Assembly (NCBI RefSeq): GCF_015207375.1 | Contig: NZ_JADEWY010000046.1 | Location: forward strand, 1-43,148 | Source of the DNA: Coleofasciculus sp. LEGE 07092 | GTDB taxonomy: Bacteria > Cyanobacteriota > Cyanobacteriia > Cyanobacteriales > Coleofasciculaceae | Direction of reading: 5' to 3' | Length of the DNA: 43,148 bases | Shown: piece by piece, positions 15,920 to 25,771 of the stretch | How positions within the stretch are numbered: position 1 is the stretch's first letter | Layout of the letters: every line of letters begins with the position of its first letter | Notes under the pieces: model-generated | The model's database searches: none | The model's input: the letters and a program-made list of their open reading frames with translations, nothing else | Told to the model about the DNA's origin: nothing | Program-made: the position numbers and the translations under genes

Positions 15920-18900
15920 ATGAACCAAACCATACATTCCACCCCCAAAGTCCTCAATCACTCCACTACAGTTGTTTTTATTGATGCTGGCGTTGATAAT
16001 TACCAGCAATTAGTGAATGGAGTTATTCCCACAGCCGAAGTATTTGTCTTAGATGCGGCTGCGAATGGAATTGAGCAAATTAGCCAAGTTTTACAACAGC
16101 GTCAGGATGTTAGCACTGTACATATTGTTTCCCACGGTGCGCCTGGTTGTTTGTATTTGGGAAATACGCAACTGAGTTTAGATACTTTCAACCGCTACGT
16201 GAGCCAACTGCAACAGTGGGATGTAGCTAATCTCCTACTTTATGGTTGTAACGTCGCGGCTGGGGATGCGGGAGCGGAATTTATCGCACGACTAGAACAA
16301 CTCACTACTGCCAACATCGCCGCCTCAACTCAACGAGTGGGTAATGCTGGCAAAGGAGGCAGTTGGCAGCTTCAACAAGGCACTGTTGAGATTGCCGCAA
16401 TCGCCTTTGTACCGGAAGTAGTACAGACTTATACTGGCGTTTTCGCCGACGTTACCTTTGACAGTGCTAACAACTTCGACGTGGGGCCGGATGGCTTAGT
16501 CCAGGGTCCCTCTTCCGTAGCGGTAGGGGACTTCAACGGCGATGGCAAGATGGACTTGGCCGCGGCGATCTCTGGCAACAGCAGCGTGAGTGTGCTGTTG
16601 AATAATGGCACGGGGGGCTTTAATCCTGCCTTCGCCTTCAGAGTGGGGCTGGGTGACTTTGCCCAGGGTCCCTCTTCCGTAGCGGTAGGGGACTTCAACG
16701 GCGATGGCAAGATGGACTTAGCTACGGCGAACTATCTCGGCAACAACGTGAGTGTGCTGTTGAATAATGGCACGGAGGGCTTTAATCTTGTCTTCACCTT
16801 TGGCGTGTCGCGTCCCCGTTTCGTAGCGGTAGGGGACTTCAACGGCGATGGCAAGATAGACTTAGCCACGGCGAACTTTCTCAGCAACAACGTGAGTGTG
16901 CTGTTGAATAATGGCACGGGGGGCTTTAATCCTGCCTCCACCTTCGGCGTGGGGTCGCGTCCTCATTCCGTAGCGGTAGGGGACTTCAACGGCGATGGCA
17001 AGATGGACTTGGCTACGGCGAACCGTGACGACAACAGCGTAAGTGTGCTGTTGAATAATGGCACGGGCGGCTTTAGTCCTGCCTCCACCTTCGGCGTGGA
17101 AGGTGAACCCTATTCCGTAGCGGTAGGGGACTTCAACGGCGATGGCAAGATGGACTTAGCTACGGCGAGCTTTTTCAGCAACAACGTGAGTGTGCTGTTG
17201 AATAATGGCACGGGCGGCTTTAATCCTGCATCCACCTTCGAGGTGGGTGAGTCTCCCTATTCCGTAGCGGTAGGGGACTTCAACGGCGATGGCAAGATGG
17301 ACTTAGCTACGGCGAACTTGAACAGCAAAAACGTGAGTGTGCTGTTGAACACCACTGGTCTAAATACTCCCCCCACCGCCATTAACGACAGTGCCACCAC
17401 CACTGAAGATGCCGCAGTTACCGTTAACGTCCTCGCCAACGATTCTGACCCCAACAGTGACCCCTTAACTATCACTGGCATCAACACCACAGGCACAATT
17501 GGAACCGTCACCCAAAACGGCAACGACCTCACCTACAATCCCGGTAACGCCTTCCAATCCCTTGCTGCTGGTCAGACTGCTACCACCAACTTTAGCTACA
17601 GCATTAGCGATGATAAAGGCGGTAACAACAGCGCCAATGTTGCTGTTACGATTACAGGCGTCAACGATGCCCCAACTGTTGCGTCGGCGATCGCCAACCA
17701 AGTTGCCACCGAAGATACTCCCCTTAGCTTTACCATTCCTGCCGATACCTTCAACGACGTAGATGCAGGAGACACCCTCAGTTATACAGCCACCCTGGAA
17801 AATGGCGACCCACTGCCCACTTGGTTGAGCTTCAACGCTGCTACTGGCACCTTCATTGGCACTCCCGCTAAAGAGAATGTGGGTAACCTCAGTGTTAAGG
17901 TGACTGCCACAGACAAATCTGGTGCTAGTGTCAGCGATAGTTTTGATTTAGCGATCGCCAACACCAACGACGCACCAACTGCTCTGAATCTCAGCAACAA
18001 CAGCATCAATGAAAACATCACTGCGGGTAGTCCTGTCGGTACTTTCAGCAGCACTGATCCTGACACAGGTGATACCACCTTTACTTACACTTTAGTTTCC
18101 GGGACGGGAGATACCAATAACAGCGCCTTTAGCATTGACGGTGACCAACTGCAAATCAATGCTTCCCCTGACTTTGAAACCAAAGATAGCTACAGCGTCC
18201 GTGTCCAAACTGATGATGGCAATGGCGGTACTTTCGAGGAAGTCTTTACCATTGGTGTCAATGACATCGACGAAACTATCTACCTTACACCGAACAACGA
18301 TATTTTCCGCGCAACTGCCAGTGCAGACCAATTTGATGGTTTAGAAGGCAGCGATCGCCTTTACGGTTATGCCGGAAACGATACCATACAAGGTGGTGAC
18401 GGTAACGATATCGTCTACGGTGGCGATGATAACGATTATCTCCTAGGTGGTAATGGCAGCGATCGCCTCTACGGTGATGATGGTAACGATACCATCTACG
18501 GCGATGCTGGTAACGACATTCTTTATGGCGGAGAAGGTATTGACACCCTTTATGGCGGAGAAGGGAGCGATCGCCTCTACGGTGACAATGGTAATGATAT
18601 CCTTCTCGGCGATATGGGTAACGACATCCTCTACGGTGGTGCAGGCGACGACCTAATCAATGGCGGAGAAGGGAGCGATCGCCTCTATGGTAACGCCGGA
18701 ATCGATACCTTTGTTCTAGCATCAGGAATGGGTACAGATACCATCTACGACTTTGAAGATGGCATAGACTTACTCCAATTAGACGGTGGTCTCAGTTTCG
18801 GACAGCTAGAGATTAACCAAAGTGGCAGTTCTACTAAGATTAGCATCGCTGGAGAAACCTTAGCCACTTTGTTGAGAACTGATGCGACGCTAATTACCGA

Positions 18901-18934
18901 AGCTGATTTTACCAGCTCATTCAGTCTTGCATAG
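15920..18934 (+). CDS. DUF4347 / FG-GAP / cadherin-like / RTX surface protein
   Basis: A 1004-residue protein probably secreted by a type I system, since there is no signal peptide and it has C-terminal RTX repeats. Residues about 16-165 are a DUF4347 domain, with HIVSHG (His72) and LLLYGCN (Cys110) spaced like a clan CD cysteine-peptidase dyad. Residues about 200-477 hold six FG-GAP/VCBS units, each with a DFNGDGK(M/I)D calcium loop. Three Ig/cadherin-like domains follow at about 479-584, 585-689 and 690-787 (NDAPT and DIDE boundaries). RTX nonapeptides (GGxGxD) fill about 804-930, then a 75-residue C-terminal secretion region. I chose the ATG at 15920; the upstream frame runs through a terminator. 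Likely role: calcium-dependent adhesion or matrix. The substrate is unknown. Confidence 0.85.
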   Translation: MNQTIHSTPKVLNHSTTVVFIDAGVDNYQQLVNGVIPTAEVFVLDAAANGIEQISQVLQQRQDVSTVHIVSHGAPGCLYLGNTQLSLDTFNRYVSQLQQWDVANLLLYGCNVAAGDAGAEFIARLEQLTTANIAASTQRVGNAGKGGSWQLQQGTVEIAAIAFVPEVVQTYTGVFADVTFDSANNFDVGPDGLVQGPSSVAVGDFNGDGKMDLAAAISGNSSVSVLLNNGTGGFNPAFAFRVGLGDFAQGPSSVAVGDFNGDGKMDLATANYLGNNVSVLLNNGTEGFNLVFTFGVSRPRFVAVGDFNGDGKIDLATANFLSNNVSVLLNNGTGGFNPASTFGVGSRPHSVAVGDFNGDGKMDLATANRDDNSVSVLLNNGTGGFSPASTFGVEGEPYSVAVGDFNGDGKMDLATASFFSNNVSVLLNNGTGGFNPASTFEVGESPYSVAVGDFNGDGKMDLATANLNSKNVSVLLNTTGLNTPPTAINDSATTTEDAAVTVNVLANDSDPNSDPLTITGINTTGTIGTVTQNGNDLTYNPGNAFQSLAAGQTATTNFSYSISDDKGGNNSANVAVTITGVNDAPTVASAIANQVATEDTPLSFTIPADTFNDVDAGDTLSYTATLENGDPLPTWLSFNAATGTFIGTPAKENVGNLSVKVTATDKSGASVSDSFDLAIANTNDAPTALNLSNNSINENITAGSPVGTFSSTDPDTGDTTFTYTLVSGTGDTNNSAFSIDGDQLQINASPDFETKDSYSVRVQTDDGNGGTFEEVFTIGVNDIDETIYLTPNNDIFRATASADQFDGLEGSDRLYGYAGNDTIQGGDGNDIVYGGDDNDYLLGGNGSDRLYGDDGNDTIYGDAGNDILYGGEGIDTLYGGEGSDRLYGDNGNDILLGDMGNDILYGGAGDDLINGGEGSDRLYGNAGIDTFVLASGMGTDTIYDFEDGIDLLQLDGGLSFGQLEINQSGSSTKISIAGETLATLLRTDATLITEADFTSSFSLA
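16517..17346 (+). repeat. Six tandem FG-GAP-coding DNA repeats
   Basis: The core beginning GTAGCGGTAGGGGACTTCAA recurs at 16517, 16679, 16823, 16970, 17117 and 17264. The spacings are 162, 144, 147, 147 and 147 bp, all multiples of three. The units are nearly identical over long stretches at DNA level, including synonymous positions, which points to recent duplication or gene conversion rather than selection on protein alone. Confidence 0.9.
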
Positions 18935-18989
18935 GATAGCGTATCACTTCCTACTCTAGTTTCAGACTTTCTCAATTCCTAACTTTAAA

Positions 18990-19020
18990 GGTGCGTTAAT
19001 TTTGGTTAACGCACCCTTTC
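18990..19020 (+). terminator. Terminator after the RTX protein gene
   Basis: GGTGCGTTAA (18990-18999) and TTAACGCACC (19006-19015) form a perfect 10-bp stem with a 6-nt loop, followed by CTTTCCTCTCCTTTT. It lies 55 bp after the stop codon. Confidence 0.8.
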
Positions 19021-19191
19021 CTCTCCTTTTATTCTAATTCTCAACTCCAAATTTCACCCATTAAATACACCTCGCTCTTGAAACCATCTACCCAAACTTT
19101 CAGCGAGGAGTGCTTTGCTACCAAGAAGTATAACGCCAGGGTTTTTCCACCATAACGACTCATTTATTCCACCCTCATTTTCCTGCTTTAA

Positions 19192-21531
19192 ATGACGGTC
19201 TTTCACTACCCAAACACTTCCTTTTTTCTGAGTCTGAAAACAGTACTCAATCGCACTCTTGTAGTCGGTTTAGCTGTCTCTGCCATGGCTTATCCAACTC
19301 CAGCCCTAGCGCAAACTAGCTCTCATACCCTTCCCGATCCTAGTAACCAGACTCCCTCCCCCCCTAACAGTTCCATTACTCCTGAAGAATCAAGCTTACC
19401 AGAAAAACTCAACTGGTCTACCAATGCTGCCGATCTTGAATTAACTTCGCCTAATTTAGCATCCGAATCTGCTCCTACCAATCCATCTTTAGAGGAAGAT
19501 ACAAATAGCTTACCCGCACCCTCTACTCAATCTCAGGAAGAAGAAACCGCCCCCACAACTGACCCCAACTACAGTATTCCACCTCGAGTTGCTCCGAACG
19601 AACGAATCAATCCTTCAACAACAACTCTCCCCCTCAATGACACCCCAATTACTCACCTCACCGAATGGGAATTTACAGGCGGGAAGACATTTACTGACAC
19701 CACCGAAAGCGATCTTACTTTTAATGGCATTCTCAAACTAGACAGTCAAGTTGTCGAAAGCTTAACCCGAAACAATATTTATACCGTAGACCAAAAGGGC
19801 AGTTATGTTCAACTGCGTACTGTTCCCCGCCAAAGAACTGTTACCACCCGGACTACCGAACCCCAAACGATGACGGGGTTAGAATTGCAAATGAGTTTAA
19901 CTGGGGCTTGTATTTTACCCAATTCTTCGGGTGGTGAACAATGTACCTATACTCCCGGTTTAGTAATCGATCGAGATAGTATTGACCCCCAATTCTTCGT
20001 TCCCACTCGCGTCTTTCAAACCTCTCAAGTTGGCGATGTTGTCACGCCCGAATCCTTAGCCGTTATACAACTTCCAGGATTTCAACGGGGAGCGAATGGT
20101 CAAGAAATTGGCTTAGACTTATATTTCCCTAATCTCGGTACGTTTCCAAGAGATAGCGACGTTGAAAAAAAGGAAATTGACCGAGACAAAGAAATTGATT
20201 ACACAATCACCGGAACATTTTCGCAAGTCAGACAAGTTGTTAAAGCTAACGACACAGAAGCCGTTTTAGGGCGTACTATACGTGGTATCACTATCTTCGC
20301 AGACGACGAAAACCGCCTGAGCAATACAGCGTTACAACTCGGCGCTCAACTTTTACCCGATGTCATTCCCAACTTAGAAGGCAGTACAAATCCAGCTAAC
20401 ACTAATATTAATCGTAACTTATTTCTGGCTGCTAATAATACTCGCTTACCTGCAAGTAGTTTTACCATCTATTCAGCCGGGATTGGACGCGCAGACAGTT
20501 TAACTCCTGATATGACTGATTTAAGCCAAATTTCGACCGCTAATTATAATAGTCTTTGGCTCGGTCTTTCTCCAGTCATCGAGCGTAGTTTTGAAGCGGG
20601 TCAACTATTTTATGAAGCAAGGAGTACACCGAGAGTTATCGCCAATGCTGGTGCAGAAGGAGGTGCAGACACCGATATCGAATTATTTTCTGCGGTCAAT
20701 AATGACCTATTTTCTACAGCTAATTTACAAGATTTTTATGCACAAATATATTTAGATTTTTTTGCCCAAGACGTTAACTACGTCAGCGAGAATATTTATC
20801 GTGAAGAAACTCGTTATTATCCTCACCTCAGCTTCACAGGGAATTTTACCAGCAGTCAGGATGTCATTCGCTACTATGCAGGCGTAATTGCTTCTGAAGA
20901 AGTTAAAGCCTATCTCGGTGCGGATTACACCAGAAACACCAGTAACGGCTGGAATTTTCGGGCAGGTGGCGTTGGTTATCTTAACCCAGATAGAGACTAT
21001 TATAGTCAATTATGGGGCAGTGTTTCTAAAAGAATTTCTTTAGGTCAAGATGCGAATTTAATTTTGGCGACTGGTTTTAATTATGCCCTAGATCGGGAAA
21101 CTAAAATTGGCGATATTGTCAGTATTTCACCTGCAAGCCAGCTAACAGCAAGCGCTCGTTTAAACTGGGGAATCGTTTCTTTAGGGTTAACCAACTACTT
21201 TGGCGATATCTTACCCAATTCCTATGAAAACCAACTGCTAGCCGATTTAACGATTCGCCCTAGCGATAATCTACGCTTATCTGCTTATTTCGCGCCGCTC
21301 GATGAAAACTCTAGTCGCTCTCGCTATGGCGCAAGTTTGCTGTGGAAACTAAGGGATGGTTACAATAGTCCAACCCTTTCGCTGAATTGGCAAAATCAGG
21401 ACTATGACTATGGGACTGACGCATTTGGGAATAATTTGCTAGTGAATGATAATAGTTTCACCGTGCTATTTCGGGTTGGAGCTCCGGCTAATCCTTTTGC
21501 TCCTCCATCTGCTGATGCCAGCTCCCGTTAA
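19192..21531 (+). CDS. Exported, probably outer-membrane protein, function unknown
   Basis: A 779-residue protein with a signal peptide ending near PTPALAQ. A Ser/Pro/Thr/Glu-rich linker follows to about residue 150, then a long mixed region (TEWEFTGGKTFTDTTESDLTF; GLELQMSLTGACILPNSSGG with two Cys), and a C-terminal ~280 residues of alternating strands with many aromatic residues (YYAGVIASEEVKAYLGADY, LWGSVSKRISLGQDANLILA) that look like a beta-barrel. It does not end in Phe, so a classic outer-membrane barrel signature is absent. I believe homologues exist in other filamentous cyanobacteria but know no function. It lies between the RTX protein and acsF, in its own unit. Confidence 0.7.
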   Translation: MTVFHYPNTSFFLSLKTVLNRTLVVGLAVSAMAYPTPALAQTSSHTLPDPSNQTPSPPNSSITPEESSLPEKLNWSTNAADLELTSPNLASESAPTNPSLEEDTNSLPAPSTQSQEEETAPTTDPNYSIPPRVAPNERINPSTTTLPLNDTPITHLTEWEFTGGKTFTDTTESDLTFNGILKLDSQVVESLTRNNIYTVDQKGSYVQLRTVPRQRTVTTRTTEPQTMTGLELQMSLTGACILPNSSGGEQCTYTPGLVIDRDSIDPQFFVPTRVFQTSQVGDVVTPESLAVIQLPGFQRGANGQEIGLDLYFPNLGTFPRDSDVEKKEIDRDKEIDYTITGTFSQVRQVVKANDTEAVLGRTIRGITIFADDENRLSNTALQLGAQLLPDVIPNLEGSTNPANTNINRNLFLAANNTRLPASSFTIYSAGIGRADSLTPDMTDLSQISTANYNSLWLGLSPVIERSFEAGQLFYEARSTPRVIANAGAEGGADTDIELFSAVNNDLFSTANLQDFYAQIYLDFFAQDVNYVSENIYREETRYYPHLSFTGNFTSSQDVIRYYAGVIASEEVKAYLGADYTRNTSNGWNFRAGGVGYLNPDRDYYSQLWGSVSKRISLGQDANLILATGFNYALDRETKIGDIVSISPASQLTASARLNWGIVSLGLTNYFGDILPNSYENQLLADLTIRPSDNLRLSAYFAPLDENSSRSRYGASLLWKLRDGYNSPTLSLNWQNQDYDYGTDAFGNNLLVNDNSFTVLFRVGAPANPFAPPSADASSR

Positions 21532-21580
21532 AGGCTATCTTCGGTGCTACGGCTGATTAGAGCGTATTAACGTAACATAG

Positions 21581-21600
21581 AGACGTTGCCTGCCACGTCT
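21581..21600. repeat. Degenerate dispersed palindrome
   Basis: AGACGT-TGCCTGCC-ACGTCT is an imperfect copy of the AGACGTTGCATGCAACGTCT palindrome that is scattered in many cyanobacterial genomes. It lies in the 281-bp gap before acsF, which otherwise shows only a typical leader. Confidence 0.5.
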
Positions 21601-21812
21601 AGGATGCCCTAGTAGCCGAATAAACGTAACGAAATATTAAGCAACTTTGCAACTCTTAACTTGAATAGCATTTTGCACTCACCAAGACCTTGGTAGACTC
21701 AATGATGCAGACTAGGATGAATGTGGGTGAAGTCAATCAGTACAGTTACCCGCTTTCTGCCGCACCAGCCAAGCCAGAATCGTAAGCAAAAGATTAAAGA
21801 ACAACGTTTGAC

Positions 21813-22889
21813 ATGGTAGATACCCTTAAAAAACCTGTCTTTGAAGAGATGCGACCGGGAGTGAAAGTCCCATCGCAGGACACTATCCTGACGCCTCGCT
21901 TCTACACCACTGACTTCGATGAAATGGCGACGATGGATATCTCGCCAAACGAGGATGAGTTGCTGGCGATCCTAGAAGAGTTTCGTACTGACTACAATCG
22001 CCACCACTTCGTCCGGGATGCGGAGTTCGAGCAATCCTGGAATCACATTGACGGTGAAACCCGCCGCTTGTTTGTAGAATTCCTAGAGCGTTCCTGTACG
22101 GCAGAATTCTCCGGGTTCTTGCTCTATAAAGAATTAGGACGCCGCCTCAAAAACAAAAACCCCTTGCTGTCAGAGTGTTTCCTCTTGATGTCTCGGGATG
22201 AGGCGCGGCACGCGGGATTCCTGAATAAGGCGATGTCAGACTTCAATCTGGCGCTGGATTTGGGATTCCTCACCAAGAATAAGAAATACACCTTTTTCAA
22301 ACCGAAGTTCATCTTCTACGCCACCTACCTGTCCGAGAAGATTGGCTATTGGCGGTATATCACCATTTACCGTCACCTAGAAGCCCATCCTGAAGACCGA
22401 ATCTATCCGATCTTCCGCTTCTTTGAAAACTGGTGTCAGGATGAGAATCGGCATGGAGACTTCTTCGATGCCATCATGAAAGCCCAGCCCCATATTCTAA
22501 ATGATTGGAAGGCGAAGCTGTGGAGCCGGTTCTTCTTGTTGTCGGTGTTTGCGACAATGTATCTGAATGACATCCAGCGGTCTGGTTTCTATAGGACGAT
22601 TGGTTTGGATGCCCGTGAGTATGATAAGCATGTTATCCTGAAAACCAACGAAACAGCCGGACGGGTTTTTCCAGTGATGTTGGATGTGGAACATCCAGAG
22701 TTCTACGAGCGTCTGGAACTTTGTGTCAGGAATAATGAGAAGTTAAGTGCGATCGCATCGTCCAAAACTCCCAAATTCCTACAATTTTTCCAAAAGCTGC
22801 CTTTCTATATCTCCACTGGCTGGCAGTTGCTGAAACTGTACCTGATGAAGCCAATTGAAGTAGCTTCCCAACAGGCAGTCGTTCGTTAA
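21813..22889 (+). CDS. acsF: Mg-protoporphyrin IX monomethyl ester oxidative cyclase (aerobic)
   Basis: The di-iron monooxygenase that forms the isocyclic E ring of chlorophyll, turning Mg-protoporphyrin IX monomethyl ester into divinyl protochlorophyllide with O2. Length 358 residues is normal. The ferritin-like iron ligands are visible: Glu98 in [17 protein letters not shown] (about 127-136) and [11 protein letters not shown] (about 218-228). The N-terminal [18 protein letters not shown] is highly conserved in the family. It is monocistronic here, with a terminator after it. Some cyanobacteria carry a second copy for low oxygen; nothing indicates which this is. Confidence 0.97.
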   Translation: MVDTLKKPVFEEMRPGVKVPSQDTILTPRFYTTDFDEMATMDISPNEDELLAILEEFRTDYNRHHFVRDAEFEQSWNHIDGETRRLFVEFLERSCTAEFSGFLLYKELGRRLKNKNPLLSECFLLMSRDEARHAGFLNKAMSDFNLALDLGFLTKNKKYTFFKPKFIFYATYLSEKIGYWRYITIYRHLEAHPEDRIYPIFRFFENWCQDENRHGDFFDAIMKAQPHILNDWKAKLWSRFFLLSVFATMYLNDIQRSGFYRTIGLDAREYDKHVILKTNETAGRVFPVMLDVEHPEFYERLELCVRNNEKLSAIASSKTPKFLQFFQKLPFYISTGWQLLKLYLMKPIEVASQQAVVR

Positions 22890-22907
22890 CGTAGTCTTAT
22901 AAAGTTG

Positions 22908-22951
22908 GTCTCCGCTAAATTTAGATCTAGTCTCCGCTAAGGTTTAGATCT
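22908..22951 (+). repeat. 22-bp tandem direct repeat
   Basis: GTCTCCGCTAA-ATTTAGATCT (22908-22928) is followed one base later by GTCTCCGCTAA-GGTTTAGATCT (22930-22951), between the acsF stop and its terminator. Two copies only. Confidence 0.7.
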
Positions 22952-22959
22952 TCAAAGAA

Positions 22960-22995
22960 GGGCGGTTCTGCATCTGGCGGAACCCCCTTTTTTTG
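22960..22995 (+). terminator. acsF terminator
   Basis: GGGCGGTTC and GAACCCCC pair with a one-base bulge around TGCATCTGGCG, followed by seven T residues. Confidence 0.8.
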
Positions 22996-23072
22996 TGGCA
23001 ACGGATTATGTAATGGATGAGTGTGAGTGAACGTCAGAACAAAAAATCCAAGTGATACAAAGGATTAAGAGA

Positions 23073-23789
23073 ATGAGGCGGCAATGGCATAGGTTGCAGC
23101 TAGGAATTACCTTACTGTTGATAGCTGCACCTGCCTGGGGTGACGTTACTGAAACTCAACCCGAAATGACACCTAACCCAGCAGCAGAAGAGTTAGAGCT
23201 GGAATTAAGTCCGGAAATTATTGAAGATAGTCCAGTTTTACAGCGTTGGTTGCAAGAGGTGCCGAATGTCCTAGAAGATATTCGTCACGATCCTAGTTTT
23301 CGTACACGGTTGCGGCTAGGTTACTCCCAGTTTCCTTCTACTGATCAAGCGGGAGGATTTATTGTGGGAGTAGAGGATATATTTATTGGTCGCACCGGTT
23401 TAACGGTGAGTGGAGATTATCAAGCCTCATTTAATGAAGAACGGGAAACGGTTGGGGCAGACTTGCGTTATTACCTGCGTCCTTTAGGGAGTTATTTTAA
23501 TGTTGCCCCTGTAGTGGGCTATCGGTATCTGGAAACGGAAGGTTACTCAACGGATGGCGTAAATGTTGGAGTGAGATTGCTGTTAGTTTTGTCTCGCACA
23601 GGTGCAGCAGATGTTTCGCTAACACAGAGTTTTGTATCTCCGGGTAGTAATGATGAAGTGGGGATTACAACCCTTTCCTTCGGCTATGCTGTTACCCAGA
23701 ATTTGCGCTTGTCTACGGATATTCAGAAACAGAATTCTAGGGAAGAAAAGGATAGTCGCGTGGGAGTTGTTTTGGAATGGATGCCTTGA
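23073..23789 (+). CDS. Exported beta-strand-rich protein, function unknown
   Basis: From the ATG at 23073 (AAGAGA upstream) the protein has 238 residues; a GTG 21 bp earlier is possible but lacks a binding site. The signal peptide ends near APAWG. A Glu/Pro-rich stretch follows, then SPVLQRWLQEVPNVLEDIRHDPSFRTRLRLGY, then repeating amphipathic strands (LTVSGDYQASF, VGADLRYYL, FNVAPVVGYRYL, NLRLSTDIQKQ) like a small outer-membrane barrel. I know this type as a conserved cyanobacterial protein of unknown role. The YQAS segment resembles one in the next gene. It starts the four-gene exported cluster. Confidence 0.7.
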   Translation: MRRQWHRLQLGITLLLIAAPAWGDVTETQPEMTPNPAAEELELELSPEIIEDSPVLQRWLQEVPNVLEDIRHDPSFRTRLRLGYSQFPSTDQAGGFIVGVEDIFIGRTGLTVSGDYQASFNEERETVGADLRYYLRPLGSYFNVAPVVGYRYLETEGYSTDGVNVGVRLLLVLSRTGAADVSLTQSFVSPGSNDEVGITTLSFGYAVTQNLRLSTDIQKQNSREEKDSRVGVVLEWMP

Positions 23790-23904
23790 CTGACTGAAGA
23801 ATCGGGAGTCGGGAGTACGGTTAATCAACAGTAATCAGTACCTCAGCTACCCATCCGGATAGACTCGCACAACTCTGTATCAGTGACTAGAACACAAACA
23901 ATAT

Positions 23905-23935
23905 CTCTATCCCAGAAGCATCCTTCTGGATAGAG
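23905..23935. promoter_or_regulatory. Inverted repeat upstream of exported-protein gene
   Basis: CTCTATCCCAGAAG (23905-23918) pairs with CTTCTGGATAGAG (23923-23935), one base bulged, ending 31 bp before the ATG at 23967. It could be a terminator for the previous gene (no T-run follows), a leader hairpin or an operator; sequence alone does not decide. Confidence 0.5.
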
Positions 23936-23966
23936 AAGTGTGGTGTGAGTTGTGTGAGGCTATTAC

Positions 23967-25280
23967 ATGCGTTTCCCTAGCGTTGCTGTTTTTACTGTAA
24001 CTGCTTTAGTGGCTGGAGGGTTGACAGCCCAAGCAACTGAAAATCCGAGTTCTGAACATACCGTTTTATTCAACCCGACCTATAACAGTCGTGTTATAGC
24101 CCCTAATACTACTGCAAATGGACTAGAATCGCTCGCCATACTGGAAAAATCACCAGAACAGCCGTGGCTACAGTCATCGACAGTAGAGTTTCCTTCAACC
24201 TCTACAGAACCGACTTCATCCTCTCAAGAAGCTGTAGCACAAGTTGAGGCGTTAGAAGGTGCTATTCTCGCGGAAGTATCAAACCCTGATATCAATCCGC
24301 CTACCCTGCCAGCTTCAAATACTCCAGAAAGCGGGGAAAACGTATATTCCCAGCAAATGGAGGAGATTGCAGGGGTATCCCAAGCAGATGCCCTTCGCTC
24401 CGAGGAGTCCATTTCTGAATCAGCGTCCGACACCCATCAACTCGTTGCAGAGGTAGAACCTCAAACCAATGCAACCTGTTCTAGGTCAGGAGCTATAAAC
24501 CCAGACTCCGTAGGCGATTCAGCTATCTATCAACTTGCTCAAGCAGGTAGCAGAACCCGAACTTGTCCGCGTCCTCAACCGATTGTACCCATTGCTATCC
24601 CCGAACCCTTTGAAGAGTCTGGTGCTTCACCAGCCTTGAGCATTTATATCCCAGTCGGGTATGGTGCAGACCAAAATACGGTCTTTCTCAACGGCAATTA
24701 TCAAGCCAGCGTGCGAGAAGATGATGGTTCCGTCGGTGCAGGCGGTATTGGGATTGGTGTGGGTAATGCGGATAAAGCGGCTGGCTTGGAGTTATCCTAT
24801 GCGTTGGAAACCACCGATGATGAATTCGGTGAAGGTGGCTTTAATGCGAAGCTGCATCGCCGATTTGGGCAAGATTTATCGGCTGCTATTGGTTGGAATG
24901 GCTTCTTAAATATTGGTCGCAACGACTTTGAACAGTCTAAATACGGCGTAATTACCAAAATTTTCCGCACTCAAGACTCTCTCAACGACTTTTTTAGTCG
25001 CGTGGCGGTGACAGTCGGAGTGGGTGACGGACAGTTCCGTTCTAACGGTGCGGTTGATGATGGGGTCAATAATGTTAATGTTTTCGGTAATGTTGCCATC
25101 CGAGTGGCTCGACCTGTCAGTTTTATTGCCGAGTGGACGGGACAAGATTTAGGATTGGGGCTTTCTATTGCTCCGTTCAAGAACATTCCCTTCGTCATTA
25201 CCCCAGCCGTGCGCGACATAGCAGGGGCTGGCGATGATCCGCGATTTGTGATCGGTGCGGGTACAGCACTTCGGTTCTAA
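23967..25280 (+). CDS. Exported protein with C-terminal barrel-like domain, unknown
   Basis: A 437-residue protein with a signal peptide (MRFPSVAVFTVTALVAGGLTAQA). A long Ser/Glu/Pro-rich, probably disordered part reaches about residue 190, then a Cys pair (ATCSRSG, TRTCPRP), then about 230 residues of Gly-rich strands (VFLNGNYQASV, GGIGIGVGNADKA, LSAAIGWNGFL) ending in ALRF. The terminal Phe and strand pattern suggest an outer-membrane barrel or a lectin-like domain. The segment GNYQAS..E matches GDYQAS..E of the preceding gene product, so the two C-terminal domains may be distant relatives. The next gene starts 21 bp later with a strong GGAGGAG site, so they are probably co-transcribed. Confidence 0.7.
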   Translation: MRFPSVAVFTVTALVAGGLTAQATENPSSEHTVLFNPTYNSRVIAPNTTANGLESLAILEKSPEQPWLQSSTVEFPSTSTEPTSSSQEAVAQVEALEGAILAEVSNPDINPPTLPASNTPESGENVYSQQMEEIAGVSQADALRSEESISESASDTHQLVAEVEPQTNATCSRSGAINPDSVGDSAIYQLAQAGSRTRTCPRPQPIVPIAIPEPFEESGASPALSIYIPVGYGADQNTVFLNGNYQASVREDDGSVGAGGIGIGVGNADKAAGLELSYALETTDDEFGEGGFNAKLHRRFGQDLSAAIGWNGFLNIGRNDFEQSKYGVITKIFRTQDSLNDFFSRVAVTVGVGDGQFRSNGAVDDGVNNVNVFGNVAIRVARPVSFIAEWTGQDLGLGLSIAPFKNIPFVITPAVRDIAGAGDDPRFVIGAGTALRF

Positions 25281-25301
25281 GTAGGAGGAGAAGCAAACCA
25301 A

Positions 25302-25721
25302 ATGAATAGAATTAAATCTCTCAGTTGGGTGGTAGGTCTGTCAATGGTTGCCGGAATTCTCACCGCAGTTCCAGCTAGGGCTGACCGCAGTTACTCAGAT
25401 ATTACGGGAACTAATATCTGGAACAATACCGCACCAATCTTTGAAACTGATGGCACTTTAGACTCAGCCTTAATTGAGCGGGTGCAACAGCTTAACCAAG
25501 AGTCAGAACGAGTGTACCAAGCCTGTAATACTGCGATCGCTCAACTTGAACAAAATTCCCCAACTATTCGTCGATATTCCCGACAGCCAGGAAATGAAAC
25601 CGCCGCCGTTCCTGTCGCCTGTCGGCAGTTGGAAGAGTTGAGGGCAGAAGCCCAAACATTGAAACTTACCTTAGACGAAGCTGTACGTTCCCGGTCAAAT
25701 CCTGCTTTTCTTCCTTGGTAA
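25302..25721 (+). CDS. Small exported protein with a Cys pair, function unknown
   Basis: A 139-residue protein with a signal peptide ending at VPARA and a predicted helical mature region. It contains SDITGTNIWNNTAPIFETDGTLDSALIERVQQLNQESERVYQACNTA, then PVACRQLEELRAEAQTLKLTLDEAVRSRSNPAFLPW. The two cysteines could form a disulfide in the periplasm. The start is fixed by GGAGGAG. It sits between two other exported-protein genes on one strand. Family not recognised. Confidence 0.7.
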   Translation: MNRIKSLSWVVGLSMVAGILTAVPARADRSYSDITGTNIWNNTAPIFETDGTLDSALIERVQQLNQESERVYQACNTAIAQLEQNSPTIRRYSRQPGNETAAVPVACRQLEELRAEAQTLKLTLDEAVRSRSNPAFLPW

Positions 25722-25771
25722 TTGCTAGTATTCCCAACCCATTCCCCAATCAAAGGAGATGCTATTGACAA

